A stretch of DNA of 64,000 bases from the NCBI RefSeq assembly GCF_001632365.1, contig NW_024468558.1, positions 54,708 to 118,707 on the forward strand. The letters run 5' to 3'. Below are positions 50,184 through 59,019 of the stretch, piece by piece. The DNA is from Laetiporus sulphureus 93-53 (Eukaryota; Basidiomycota; Agaricomycetes; Polyporales; Laetiporaceae). Under the pieces are notes generated by a model. It saw nothing but the letters and a program-made list of their open reading frames with translations, searched no databases and was not told where the DNA came from. A program made the translations under genes and the position numbers. Position 1 is the stretch's first letter. The number at the start of each line of letters is the position of its first letter.

Positions 50184-50831
50184 CTAATGTGGTGCGTGTG
50201 AATCTTTTCGTCTTTGAGTTTTCTCTGGAGATGCACCAAGGAGGGAGTCAGTCCCTGCTCGTCGCTTGCATTGCGTTGGCAGCGGCGTCTTTGGTCGATC
50301 TTGCAGCATGGAATCCAGAGCACCTGGGGTTGCTACTTGCAGAGAATCGATGCGATGATCATGGCTGATCAACAATCTTGATAGCTGACGAGTGAGCATG
50401 AGAAGCTTGTCTTGGAATCCAGCCGCGCGTTCCACATCTTCTGTTCTAATAAGTGCTGGAACATTGCTGAGATACTGGCTTAGCTCTTGCATCTTGGGGG
50501 CTGCTCTTTCAAGCTCGAAGAAAACGCGTGCGACGGCCTGCTGATCGACACCGGCACTTGCGATGTGTCGCCGGTTAGGGAGTGTGAAGCTAAGGTCGTC
50601 TTCGTCTTGTGAATCAGATGCATCCGTCGCTATGCTTTCATCATCGCTACTAGTCCCCGGGCCACCATTCCTTGTAGAGCTTTCCAATGGAGAGTGCTCG
50701 TCCTCGCTGTTGTCACCTCCATTTTTGTCTGGTTCCAGCAACTCACACAAGTCCTCTGTCTGGCAGATTGTACAGGCGTGAGTGTCATAACGATAGATCA
50801 CGTAGCTGAAATTGCAGCCAAGACACTGTTA
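50184..50831 (-). CDS. Hypothetical protein with zinc-ribbon-like motif
   Basis: An exon running from an acceptor at about 50832 to the stop at 50184, about 215 codons. It opens CLGCNFSYVIYRYDTHACTI followed by CQ, a CxxC-14-CxxC arrangement like a small zinc ribbon. An acidic stretch then follows (SDDESIATDASDSQDEDDLS), then a helical part (VARVFFELERAAPKMQELSQ; FQDKLLMLTRQLSRLLISHD) and a basic tail ending DSHAPH. No family recognised. Any upstream exon would lie in the repeat-rich DNA beyond 50.9 kb, so the gene may be a truncated remnant at the edge of the mobile-element block. Confidence 0.45.
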
Positions 50832-50940
50832 TATCAATTCCTGTGAATAGAGCATGGCTACAATTCATCGCATTGATTTATCAAGGAGTGCTACAATGAA
50901 GCACTTTCGAAAATTACGCACCACTACAATATATCATACT

Positions 50941-51031
50941 GATGCATCGCAAATGCTCTAATAAATCATTTCATTGCCTCGCAGCGAACCTGATGCATCG
51001 CTGTAGCCGGTAAAGCATTATATGATGCATC
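50941..51031. repeat. Cluster of GATGCATC palindromes
   Basis: Three exact copies of the palindrome GATGCATC at 50941, 50992 and 51024, with related TGATACATCA and GCGCATC words following to about 51220. The same 8-mer is the backbone of the array at 63.5-64.0 kb. It may mark the left edge of the mobile-element block. Confidence 0.55.
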
Positions 51032-51934
51032 ACGGGACACTGTAAAGCACATTACCGTATGGACCCGGGTATTTTGATACATCATGTTGTATTGATGTTT
51101 TGATCGGCTGAAATCGTGTTCCGGTGAACGGAGAGTCCGAGCATTGCGCATCACCTCTGAAAGAGGGTGCTGCGCTCGAGCTTCTGTCGATCACCTTCAC
51201 AAAAAAATGATGGCGCATCATCCACCCTTTCGGATTGATGCCCGGGGCCACACAGTTTGTATTAATAACCCTTCAGCCGCCTAAAGCGAGTACTATCCTT
51301 GTTTTTCACAAGTGTGCCATGATTTCATTTCCACAATACTATGTCGGCCAGTTGATATTCAGATCGCTATGGTAAGTAAATACTATATCGCTTTTGTGTA
51401 GGAATAAATCGTAGCAATAGCGACGGTGTGCGGGAAGCTCGACAGCCTCGACTTAGGTGATGCTGTGGCCCACAAGAGGCCAAGCGCCCGCATGCACCCA
51501 AAAGCGCCCAAGCGGGGTATCCATCCATTGCCAAGTCAGACTTCACATTTTTTATGGTGCCGTTCGAAATTGTACTGTAAAGATATATCTCATTTACTAC
51601 ATAACCATTACTGGTGACTACACTGATTTTCTGAACAAGCCGGATGTGCAAGAAATGATGCTACGAGAACGCTAATCGACGACAATAACTACCAAGAATG
51701 ACCAAGAACACATGGGCCAAGCGCCCTGATACACGGACATTGCACCACGAACGAGAGCTCATCAAGATAGAACAGATTTATGAAGAATATGTGCTTCATT
51801 TCAAGAAGATTGGAAGAAATACTTATGAGAGTACTCACACGCGCATACAGTCCCAGCCCGAATCAGTCCACATACTACACCCTCGCCTTCTTATTCCTCC
51901 CACCTCTGCGCTGAGTAGCTTGAATTGTAGCTTG
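51032..51934. other. Non-coding or unresolved region
   Basis: About 900 bp between the palindrome cluster and the 3' end of the broken minus-strand gene. Short frames only (e.g. 51698-51900, Lys/Glu-rich) with no family. Probably decayed element DNA. Confidence 0.35.
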
Positions 51935-53054
51935 TCATTTTTGCCCAACTTCAGCTGGTCCATTCTCCTTCGTGCGCTGGTTTTTTTCTTTCTCTGCTCG
52001 CTTAGCTCCGCTCGCAGGCAACTCCCACTGCTCCCAAAGTGGCGTGGCATCTGGTCGCGCTGGCTTCTTCATCTGACGTTTCGGGCAGCTGGAAGCATCA
52101 GAGTCAGCATTGGGCTGTTTGGCAGGCATATGAGGAGGCACTGCAGGGATAGCGGCATCAACTCGCTGCTCGTGTGACACCTGTGCAGCAGGTGTAGTCG
52201 TGCCCAGGCCGGTGGCAGTGCCTGCCTGAGAGTCCGAGGTGGAAGATGGAGACATAGCAGCTGAACTCATTGGTGCCAATAAGGATGAGAGGGACGACGG
52301 CAGATTCAGGGGAAAGGAAGAGGTACTGGGGGCTTCAGACATGCTCGATGCGGTTGGTGCCTGTATGACCAATGCATTGTTGATCTCTGAGGTTGCGGCG
52401 ATCAGCGATGGAAACAAGGGCGCATTCAGAATATCGGTGTGTGAGAAGTTCGTGAAATCAAAGTTGATGTCATACGCATTATTGAGGCCCATATTCGTCA
52501 TCTCCATAAGCGTGCCATTGTGATCGGCCAAGGTTCACGGTGCCTCGAACCGTTGATTCCAGCAGCGCACATCATACCCTTGAGGATGAGCATGTGGCAG
52601 GCCTTGCTGCATTGCTGTGGAAGCGAAAAACATTAGTTCAGGAACAGAGTAGGCGGTGGTCGGTGCAGCTGTGGACATCGTGATGGACAGGCGAGAGGGC
52701 ATGATCTCGTCGAGACCTAGTGCATTGGATGCCGGTGGAGGGGCGTTGAACTGAGCAATAGAAGGACCCGAATTGGAACACCCTACTAAGGATGTCGTAT
52801 GGTCTGACCCTTGCATTGGCCAAAATGAAGTCGCAGGGCCCACGTCAGTGGCAGTCTCATTGCCTGACTGCTCCAAGGCTGTAGGCTCCTCGACCCGAGC
52901 TAAGCCATCGTTAGTCACTGACTCGTGGATGCCATCTTCATCTGATATTAGGGTGGTGTCTGCGTCGGCGTCCGTGTCGTCCAGGTCAAGTTCCATGCCA
53001 TCCAATACCTGCTGTAGGTCATCCGTGTCGAGCTGAGAGAGGTGATCGTCGTCA

Positions 53055-53068
53055 AGTTCACTCTGGGC
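53055..53068. repeat. Target-site duplication, left copy
   Basis: AGTTCACTCTGGGC, identical to 54750-54763; one further A on each side could belong to it or to the poly(A). Length and 3' poly(A) neighbour are typical of target-primed reverse transcription. Confidence 0.9.
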
Positions 53069-54749
53069 CAATACTACTACTCATGCCTCTTGAACCACAA
53101 CCACCACCATCTCTGCCGGTGCCTGCGGCGCCCGCCGTGCCCCCACCTTATGTTTCTGTTATCACCCTCTATCATGCACTCCACCGTGCTGTCAACTTCT
53201 GCAGGATCTCCAAGTCACCCGCTGGTAACATGGTGAGCCAGTTGGAACTCGCCGTGAAGGTCCTCGACGAAGTGTCAGGCTGGTTCGCCAGCCTCAACCC
53301 TGCCGACCCTCTCCTGGCATCCGTACCGGCTAATGCGGCCCTCTACGACACTCTGGCATCTCGACTTCGGACCCCCTCCACCGAACCAGCCCCTCCGCCT
53401 GCAGTCGACGATGTCGCCACTGCCATACTTGCCCTTTGCAATGACCTGGGAACCCAGCTCACTGCCCTCGAAGCGCACGTGAGTCAGGGCACTGCTGCGC
53501 CGGCTCATGCCGGTCACACTCTGGTCCCACCTCAGGCAAAGGCCGGCCGTACCCAGTCTTATGCGACGGCAGTCATCTCTTCACACCAGGCTGATCCCGC
53601 ACGTGCGCCGAACCCTCCATCCTGCCCCAAGGCTCCTGAGCCCAAGCATGCACTGCTGCCTAAGCGTGCTCCTGCACCTGTGCGGTATGTGGTTTGATGG
53701 TCGGGCAAAATGCCCGAACGCCTCGTCTCGACCCCTCCTGCTGTCATGCTGAACGACGTTAACCGGGCCCTAGCACTGATCCCGACCGCAGAGGGCCTCA
53801 CCGCCCTAGCTGCCTACCCCAGCACTGCCGGCAACCTCGTCCTCGTCTTTCCGCCTGCCACCTCGCACACCTGCATCGACGCCCACCTCCCGACCATTCA
53901 CCTTGCCTTGGGGATCGGAGCTGACCAAACTATCGCCAGGGATAGTAAATGGTCACGTGTCCTCCTCGGCAACGTGTACACCAGGACCTCCCCCGGTGCC
54001 GAGGTCCACTCTCCCTCTGCCTTGTCGGAGGAGCTCCTCAAGAACCCGGCCATCAAGCGCCTCACCATCACCCAACCTCCGCGCTGGGCACGTCAACCTG
54101 AACTCATCGACGGTGCCCGCTCGTCCGTCGTACTCGGCTTCAAGGACCCAGATGGCACTGCTCTGGCCACCATCCTCTGCACCCCCCTCTTCGCTTTTGG
54201 CGCACCCATCACTACATCACGATGGCACGAGAAGCTGCGTCTCCGACAGTGCACGAGGTGTTGGGCATATGGCCACCTCTCCCAAGGGTGTACCAGACCG
54301 TTCCGCTGCCGTGTGTGTGCCGGCCATCATCATGAAGACTCGCATCATTCTCGATGCACCTCTTGTGCGAAGGAGAATCGCGCTGCCTCTGATCTTTGCC
54401 CGCACTCGCAGTGCATCAACTGTCGTGGTCTCCACCACACGGACTCGATCCAGTGCCCAAAGCGGGCCGAGTACCGACCCCCTGCTGCCCTCAACACTGA
54501 CCTACTCGGTGCAGGCACGATCAGCTCTCCTACCGCTGGCCCATCTTCGAAGGCGCATGATGGTGATGTGGACATTGTCATGTAGTTGTTTACCTGAGCG
54601 ACCGGTTTGCTTTCGCATTTACTGCCTCCCCTATGTCACCTTCACACTTGATGGCGACTTGCTCTTAGTTACAATGTTCCGTGTATCTTCGGGTCACCAG
54701 GCCGCACATAGCGCGGGGTATAAATAAATGTACAAAAAAAAAAAAAAAA
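53069..54749 (+). mobile_element. ORF1-only LINE-type retrotransposon (half-LINE)
   Basis: A 1.68 kb insertion with a 14-nt leader, one gag-like ORF1, a ~145 nt 3' UTR with AATAAA (54723-54728), and an A tract of 17 (54734-54750). It is flanked by the duplicated target AGTTCACTCTGGGC. There is no reverse transcriptase ORF. This is the structure of a non-autonomous LINE derivative mobilised by another element's machinery, like mammalian HAL1. The full-length partner is not in the window. Confidence 0.9.
53083..54585 (+). pseudogene. LINE ORF1 (gag-like, zinc knuckles), one nonsense
   Basis: A 501-codon frame starting MPLEPQPPPSLPVPAAPAVP, 14 nt from the element's 5' end. The N-terminal half is Pro/Ala-rich with a helical part (LYHALHRAVNFC; LELAVKVLDEVSGW). 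The centre resembles the RRM-like gag region (AGNLVLVFPPATSHTCIDAH; WSRVLLGNVYTRTSPGAEVH; SSVVLGFKDPDGTALATILC). The C-terminus has three zinc knuckles: CTRCWAYGHLSQGC, CRVCAGHHHEDSHHSRC and CINCRGLHHTDSIQCP. It ends DGDVDIVM. A single in-frame TGA at 53695-53697 interrupts it (VRYVV, stop, WSGKMPERL). ORF1 of this type binds the element's RNA. Confidence 0.85.
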
Positions 54750-54750
54750 A
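54734..54750 (+). other. Poly(A) tract of the half-LINE
   Basis: Seventeen A residues, the last one or two shared with the target-site duplication. Marks the 3' end of a reverse-transcribed RNA. The uninterrupted tract suggests that the insertion is not ancient. Confidence 0.9.
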
Positions 54751-54763
54751 GTTCACTCTGGGC
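54750..54763. repeat. Target-site duplication, right copy
   Basis: Second copy of AGTTCACTCTGGGC directly after the A tract. The minus-strand host frame resumes here. Confidence 0.9.
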
Positions 54764-55886
54764 ATCCTCGTCCTCATCCCGATCCTCAGCTGACGCTTGC
54801 AACGTGAACCTTGCTCGAACGTCAGCAGCTACATGTAATCAGCTTTTCACATCAGAACCTTCGATTGCATGTGGACATGTACTTACGATACACTACATTG
54901 AGGAATTCGATATATGGTTTGATAACCTGATTCTTGAAGTTTGGTTGGACATCTCCGAAATGGTGGCCAACAGACGTCTTCCCGTGATGGTAACTGGACA
55001 TGATGCATCAGCGTGCAATTCATCAATCAAGATAATCAACATATGAAAAGGTCCTGATATCGCCATCTTCCTCGGGGCAAGGTCCACCACCAAAGAGGCT
55101 GAAGGACCATCCAGTCTTCTGTGCGAGCTCTCCAAGAATCTTCCTCACTATGGATGGAAGAAATTCGAGCATCCTGGATATGAGGATTAGAAGTGAGATA
55201 GAGAATAGTACAGAACGTACTGTTGCTGTGCTGCAGGCGTGGGCGTAGCCCCCAATCCTTCACCATCCTCATCGCGAACATCTATCTGCGCTTCAAATTC
55301 GGCTTGAACCTCCGCTTTGATGGTCTCATCTTCTGCGGCAAACGCTTTCTCTGTCAGAGACTTGATGACAGCGAGCGTCTGCTTTGGCCCCAGTGACTGC
55401 TCTCTGATGGCCATCTTGACAGCGGCTCAGACCTTCGTGTCATAGTACTTCTGAGAATAGATTTCAATAAGCTTGAGTCAGCGTCGACCAATGGACTTCG
55501 TTGTGCCACTGAGGTCCATGTCAAAGTGGCCAGGAAGTTTCGTCCCATCGTGACGCCGAGCCTTAGCAGATCTGTTCCGAAACCATGAGCGTAGTTGCTG
55601 TATGCAATGTGTGCATGTCAGCTGAGGTAAATGTTTGAATATAGATCACGGTGCGTACGATTTTGCGATGCTGAATTGCCGTGCCGTGCTGTGCCTTCTG
55701 TTCACTAGTCAAATCTGTGATCTCACCAAATAGCTTCTTGCGCTCTGAGAAGAGTTGGAACCACTCATGATCCAGCTCGACCCAGAACTTTCGCAGACTT
55801 CTGGCCTTCTGATTCTTGAGATAGCCGCTATATTTCTTCTCAAGGAAGTCGCATTCCTCATTTGTTGTTTAGCGTCGAGCAGGCAT

Positions 55887-56218
55887 ATTGTCGAATCTAA
55901 AAAGGAGAGACATGTGAGCATGAGCAAGCCTGAAGGAAAGGGCAATGATACATTACGAATGTGCCACGATGCATCGCCATGCTGTAGCTGTGCTTTTAAC
56001 TTTGCATGCTCAAGCGAATCAAAGGACGTTGCGAACAATGGCGATGACGTCCGAACAGTGGCCATCAATGTACAGAGCGTACATGAGGCATGAGCCAATT
56101 AATAAATCGTGCTCATGAGTGGCCTGATATGCTTTTAAACGAGGGCATCTGGATGAGGATTTCAGGAGCGCACCATAGATTCCATCCTCCCTGTATCCTC
56201 TCTCTCCTTCTTCCAGCA
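55887..56218. promoter_or_regulatory. Divergent interval between two broken cargo-like genes
   Basis: 330 bp separating the start codons at 55886 (minus) and 56219 (plus). Likely the former shared promoter. No specific motif recognised. Confidence 0.35.
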
Positions 56219-57020
56219 ATGTTGAAGTCCACTGGTAACTGCAACGGCAAGGATCATGCTGAGCCAGAGGGTTCGAAGCATGAGAGTAATGAAGAGAATA
56301 TGTTCTCATTGGAGATGATGGTGGCGGCACTGCGTCTGGTTGCTGAACAGTGCGCTAGTGAGTTCATTCCTTTTGCGATGACCATGAGCAATACTCATAC
56401 TTGAAATGCAGCTGAACGCAGCAAGCGCCACCAGCAAGGTGAGTCACTAAAAGCGTCACCTCTGGGGAGGCCCTTCCTTCAGACCTAAGTCTAGCATCCT
56501 GCTTCTCTTTCAGAGCAGGAGGATGTCAGCAGTAACCCCACATTTTCAGCACTCCGTGACCGATCCCCCAGCATCAACATGGTCTCTTCTATCACAGCGA
56601 CCTCCACCACATGTGATGCTTCTGGTCCTGGTCTCCGTGGAGTTGAGCAGCAGCAGCCCACATGCACATGAGGCTGAATACGCTGGCTTCCACTATTCTG
56701 ATGCCGAGGAGAGGCCTGAGCGCATTCGTGATGAGGCCGGGCCCGTAGTGACTGTAGAGCAGCCGCCTTCGACGCGCTGGTACTGTATTGTCCGTGGCCA
56801 TGCAGTCAGAGTGTTTGCCAGATGGTAAGTGATTCTCACTGTGCTATGTGGTTGTCTTTGACTTACATCGTAAGTTGTAATGTATACCAGGCCGAACACA
56901 TCTCCTCTTGTCACCAACATGCCGGGATCCCTCTTCCAGAGATACCCTACCTTCAATGCTGCCCTCAGTGCCTTCATGGAGGCTTCTACAAATGGCCATG
57001 TTGCCGTCATCTTCGTCTGA
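56219..57020 (+). pseudogene. Protein with RNase H1 N-terminal/viroplasmin-like domain, frameshifted
   Basis: The start MLKSTGNCNGKDHAEPEGSK is followed by a helical stretch (SLEMMVAALRLVAEQC), and two short introns read in frame into SERSKRHQQEQEDVSSNPTF. The later exons encode STRWYCIVRGHAVRVFARW and, after a splice at about 56824-56889, NTSPLVTNMPGSLFQRYPTF and NAALSAFMEASTNGHVAVIF. This is the viroplasmin-like domain that binds RNA/DNA hybrids in RNase H1. The two halves are in different frames around 56640-56675, next to a GAGCAGCAGCAGCCC run, so a slip of one base there probably inactivated it. No RNase H catalytic domain follows. Confidence 0.55.
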
Positions 57021-57569
57021 GTCCCCTGAAGGTGGAATACTGCAATCGTGAATCGTCAGGGATGTAATGAATAGATCTGCTTGCCTGTCATGTTCTTGTG
57101 CTCCTGGCTGCTCTCCACTATGTTGCTCGCATATCCTGTCACTATAATTCTTGTGTTCTCCCAGATATGTACCCTGTTGACTGTGCTGCGTATATATATG
57201 TCAGTTTCTTGACAGTTGCGACACTCGTTCACACGCAACTCGTTCCCTACCTGTCAGACATCGAAGTCGCATGATCAGTGCTTCCTATGGTATTTGTAAC
57301 TCACCCAAGCTTGCCATGGGGCATCGTGCAAAGCATCAGACTGTTGGTGAAAAGCTCGCGGCAAAGCGAGAGCGACAAAAGAAATATACGCAGTCAGCCA
57401 GGTAGGCATAGCAGAATCTGTGGTGACGAACTCACAAAAATGAATGCCCATTGTCAGGGGCCATGCAAGACGTGCAACGCAGAACAAGAATGCATATACT
57501 GCTCGTACCGGATCATCTCCCAGCCCATTCCACCACAGCATCCTTGGACTACCATCTGAGCTAATCACC
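57021..57569. other. Unresolved region
   Basis: About 550 bp between two broken plus-strand genes, with short frames on both strands (e.g. minus 57275-57628, hydrophobic) but no recognised content. Confidence 0.3.
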
Positions 57570-58067
57570 ATGGCACGCCATCCATTCCATCTGGGCAGTA
57601 CTTCTGAAGAACCATATGACCTGGGCATATGGGCACAGCCGTTCGCTCCACAAGTCCCAGATGAGTTACGGACGATTCCGAAGCTAAACGAGCTGTTTGA
57701 GAAACCCCAACATGATGAGGACGAATTGGCATCAGGTCTTCATGTGGCACAGTTCCAACACTTCATAGAGACAGGATGGTGGAGGTTAGAATGATGGTCA
57801 GAGGACAGCGACGAGCAAGCATTGTTGGCAGAGATAAACAGTGAGATTGACTAAAGGCTGGAGGCATGGCAGCATACAGCATGCAATGACGATCCACATG
57901 GTAACGCACTAGCAGATGTCGCCCGTACCATCGGCTTAGAGTGGGGTGCAAAGATGATATGCTGCTTGAAGGTGGAGCAGCAGATTGGGACAGCGGGGTC
58001 AAGGGAGATGAACAGAGCATGGAGAGCAGGTGAACTTCCGTGGCAATGTATGAATGCACGTCGGTAG
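57570..58067 (+). pseudogene. Small unknown protein gene with two in-frame stops
   Basis: Frame of 166 codons from MARHPFHLGSTSEEPYDLGI to a natural TAG at 58065-58067. Composition and continuity look protein-like (LGIWAQPFAPQVPDELRTIP; HVAQFQHFIETGWWRLE; WSEDSDEQALLAEINSEID; LADVARTIGLEWGAKM). It is broken by TGA at 57792-57794 and TAA at 57852-57854. Family not recognised. It lies just before the KDZ 5' repeats and may be part of the same decayed element. Confidence 0.45.
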
Positions 58068-58396
58068 ATCTGACAGAATAATTGCTGGACTGAGACATGT
58101 CAGAGTGAGTGATCAATGTCGCAAGGACAGCAGACAACATGTGATAAGTATTAGACTGAGCGTACAGTGAAAGCAGTTAAGTCGCGTAACGCCTACTGGC
58201 GCTATACCGAATGTAACTGAAATATACTGTCCTTTTGTGCAATTCTCAATCACTTTGTGCCGCAGTGCAAATCACACAGTGCTAGTGCTTCTGATAGACT
58301 ATTCTACACTGTTTATTACCTATATCATGGTTTTCTACGGTGTGCTGACTGAAAACCAAACTGGTCACCGATTTCAGTATGGTTAATATCATGATG
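58068..58396. other. Unresolved region
   Basis: About 330 bp, A/T-rich, no ORF of note. Precedes the repeat array at 58397. Confidence 0.3.
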
Positions 58397-58706
58397 CTGA
58401 TTGGCTTGACGCGAGACGCGTCGAGCACATGCTTCCTTTCCCATCATGCTCGTGACGTGTCAGGACAGGATTCTGATTGGATGCAAGATGCACCAAGCAC
58501 TTTTTCCTGACGTGTCAATAATCTGATTGGCTGGATGCGTGACGCATCATGCACGCGCTTTTTTCCTGACGCGTTAAATCAAAATTTTGATAGGCTAGAC
58601 GCGTCGCGCGTCAAGCACGTGCTTTCTTCATGGTGCATCATCCAATCTGATTGGCTGGACACACGACGCGTGGAGCACATGCTCACTTTTCTTGAATGTG
58701 AGCGCA
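58397..58706. repeat. Degenerate tandem array upstream of the KDZ gene
   Basis: Five imperfect units beginning CTGATTGG (58397, 58473, 58523, a TTGATAGG variant at 58587, and 58647), spaced 76, 50, 64 and 60 bp. Each unit has a run of ACGCGT-type palindromes (GACGCGTC at 58415-58422 and 58598-58605) and a GAGCACATGCTT/AAGCACGTGCTT word. Likely the 5' subterminal repeats of the KDZ element. Confidence 0.7.
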
Positions 58707-59019
58707 TTCTTGACAGTTTTTGACGCTTGCAGGATCATTTCCTCAGCATCGGAGAGAAGGTGGCCCACATGCCTCTGGCATGTTTGCTCATGTGGAGTAA
58801 TAAGGGACTCATCGGGTGTGTCGGCCTTTTTTTCCCTATATCATCATCAATCTAAATACCCTTCAATGCTCGTAGAGTCATACCATGCCCTTGAGGTGTG
58901 CAAACCTTTCAATCTGCACATAAAAGGTTCATGTGGCTTTATCTTACAGTCAGCCCATTTGGATTTTGATGATCAGGATTTGAACAGCTTTTCACCGCAT
59001 TAGAGACCTCCTCACGAAT

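Larger units (their letters stand above)
51935..55886 (-). pseudogene. Transposon-associated Agaricomycete protein, split by a LINE-type insertion
   Basis: Belongs, by my recollection of repeated Agaricomycete proteins, to an unnamed family often found with DNA transposons. The start is at 55886 (MPARR). Recognisable parts: EECDFLEKKYSGYLKNQKAR, LRKFWVELDHEWFQLFSERK, QLRSWFRNRSAKARR, LIEIYSQKYYDTKV, FSLFGGGPCPEEDGDIRTFS, then a Ser/Thr-rich tail ending EVGQK. It is broken by in-frame stops at 55871-55869 (TAA), 55480-55478, 55429-55427 and 52537-52535 (all TGA), and by the 1.68 kb insertion at 53069-54749. Without the insertion and one duplicate, the frame runs straight through. Some introns are unresolved. 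Divergent from the gene at 56219. No function known. Confidence 0.65.

Noticed and set aside
53695..53697. Programmed readthrough or selenocysteine-type recoding at the TGA of LINE ORF1
   Set aside because: The same TGA/TAA pattern occurs in three unrelated neighbouring genes, including at a conserved KDZ arginine, so decay by C-to-T change explains all cases at once.
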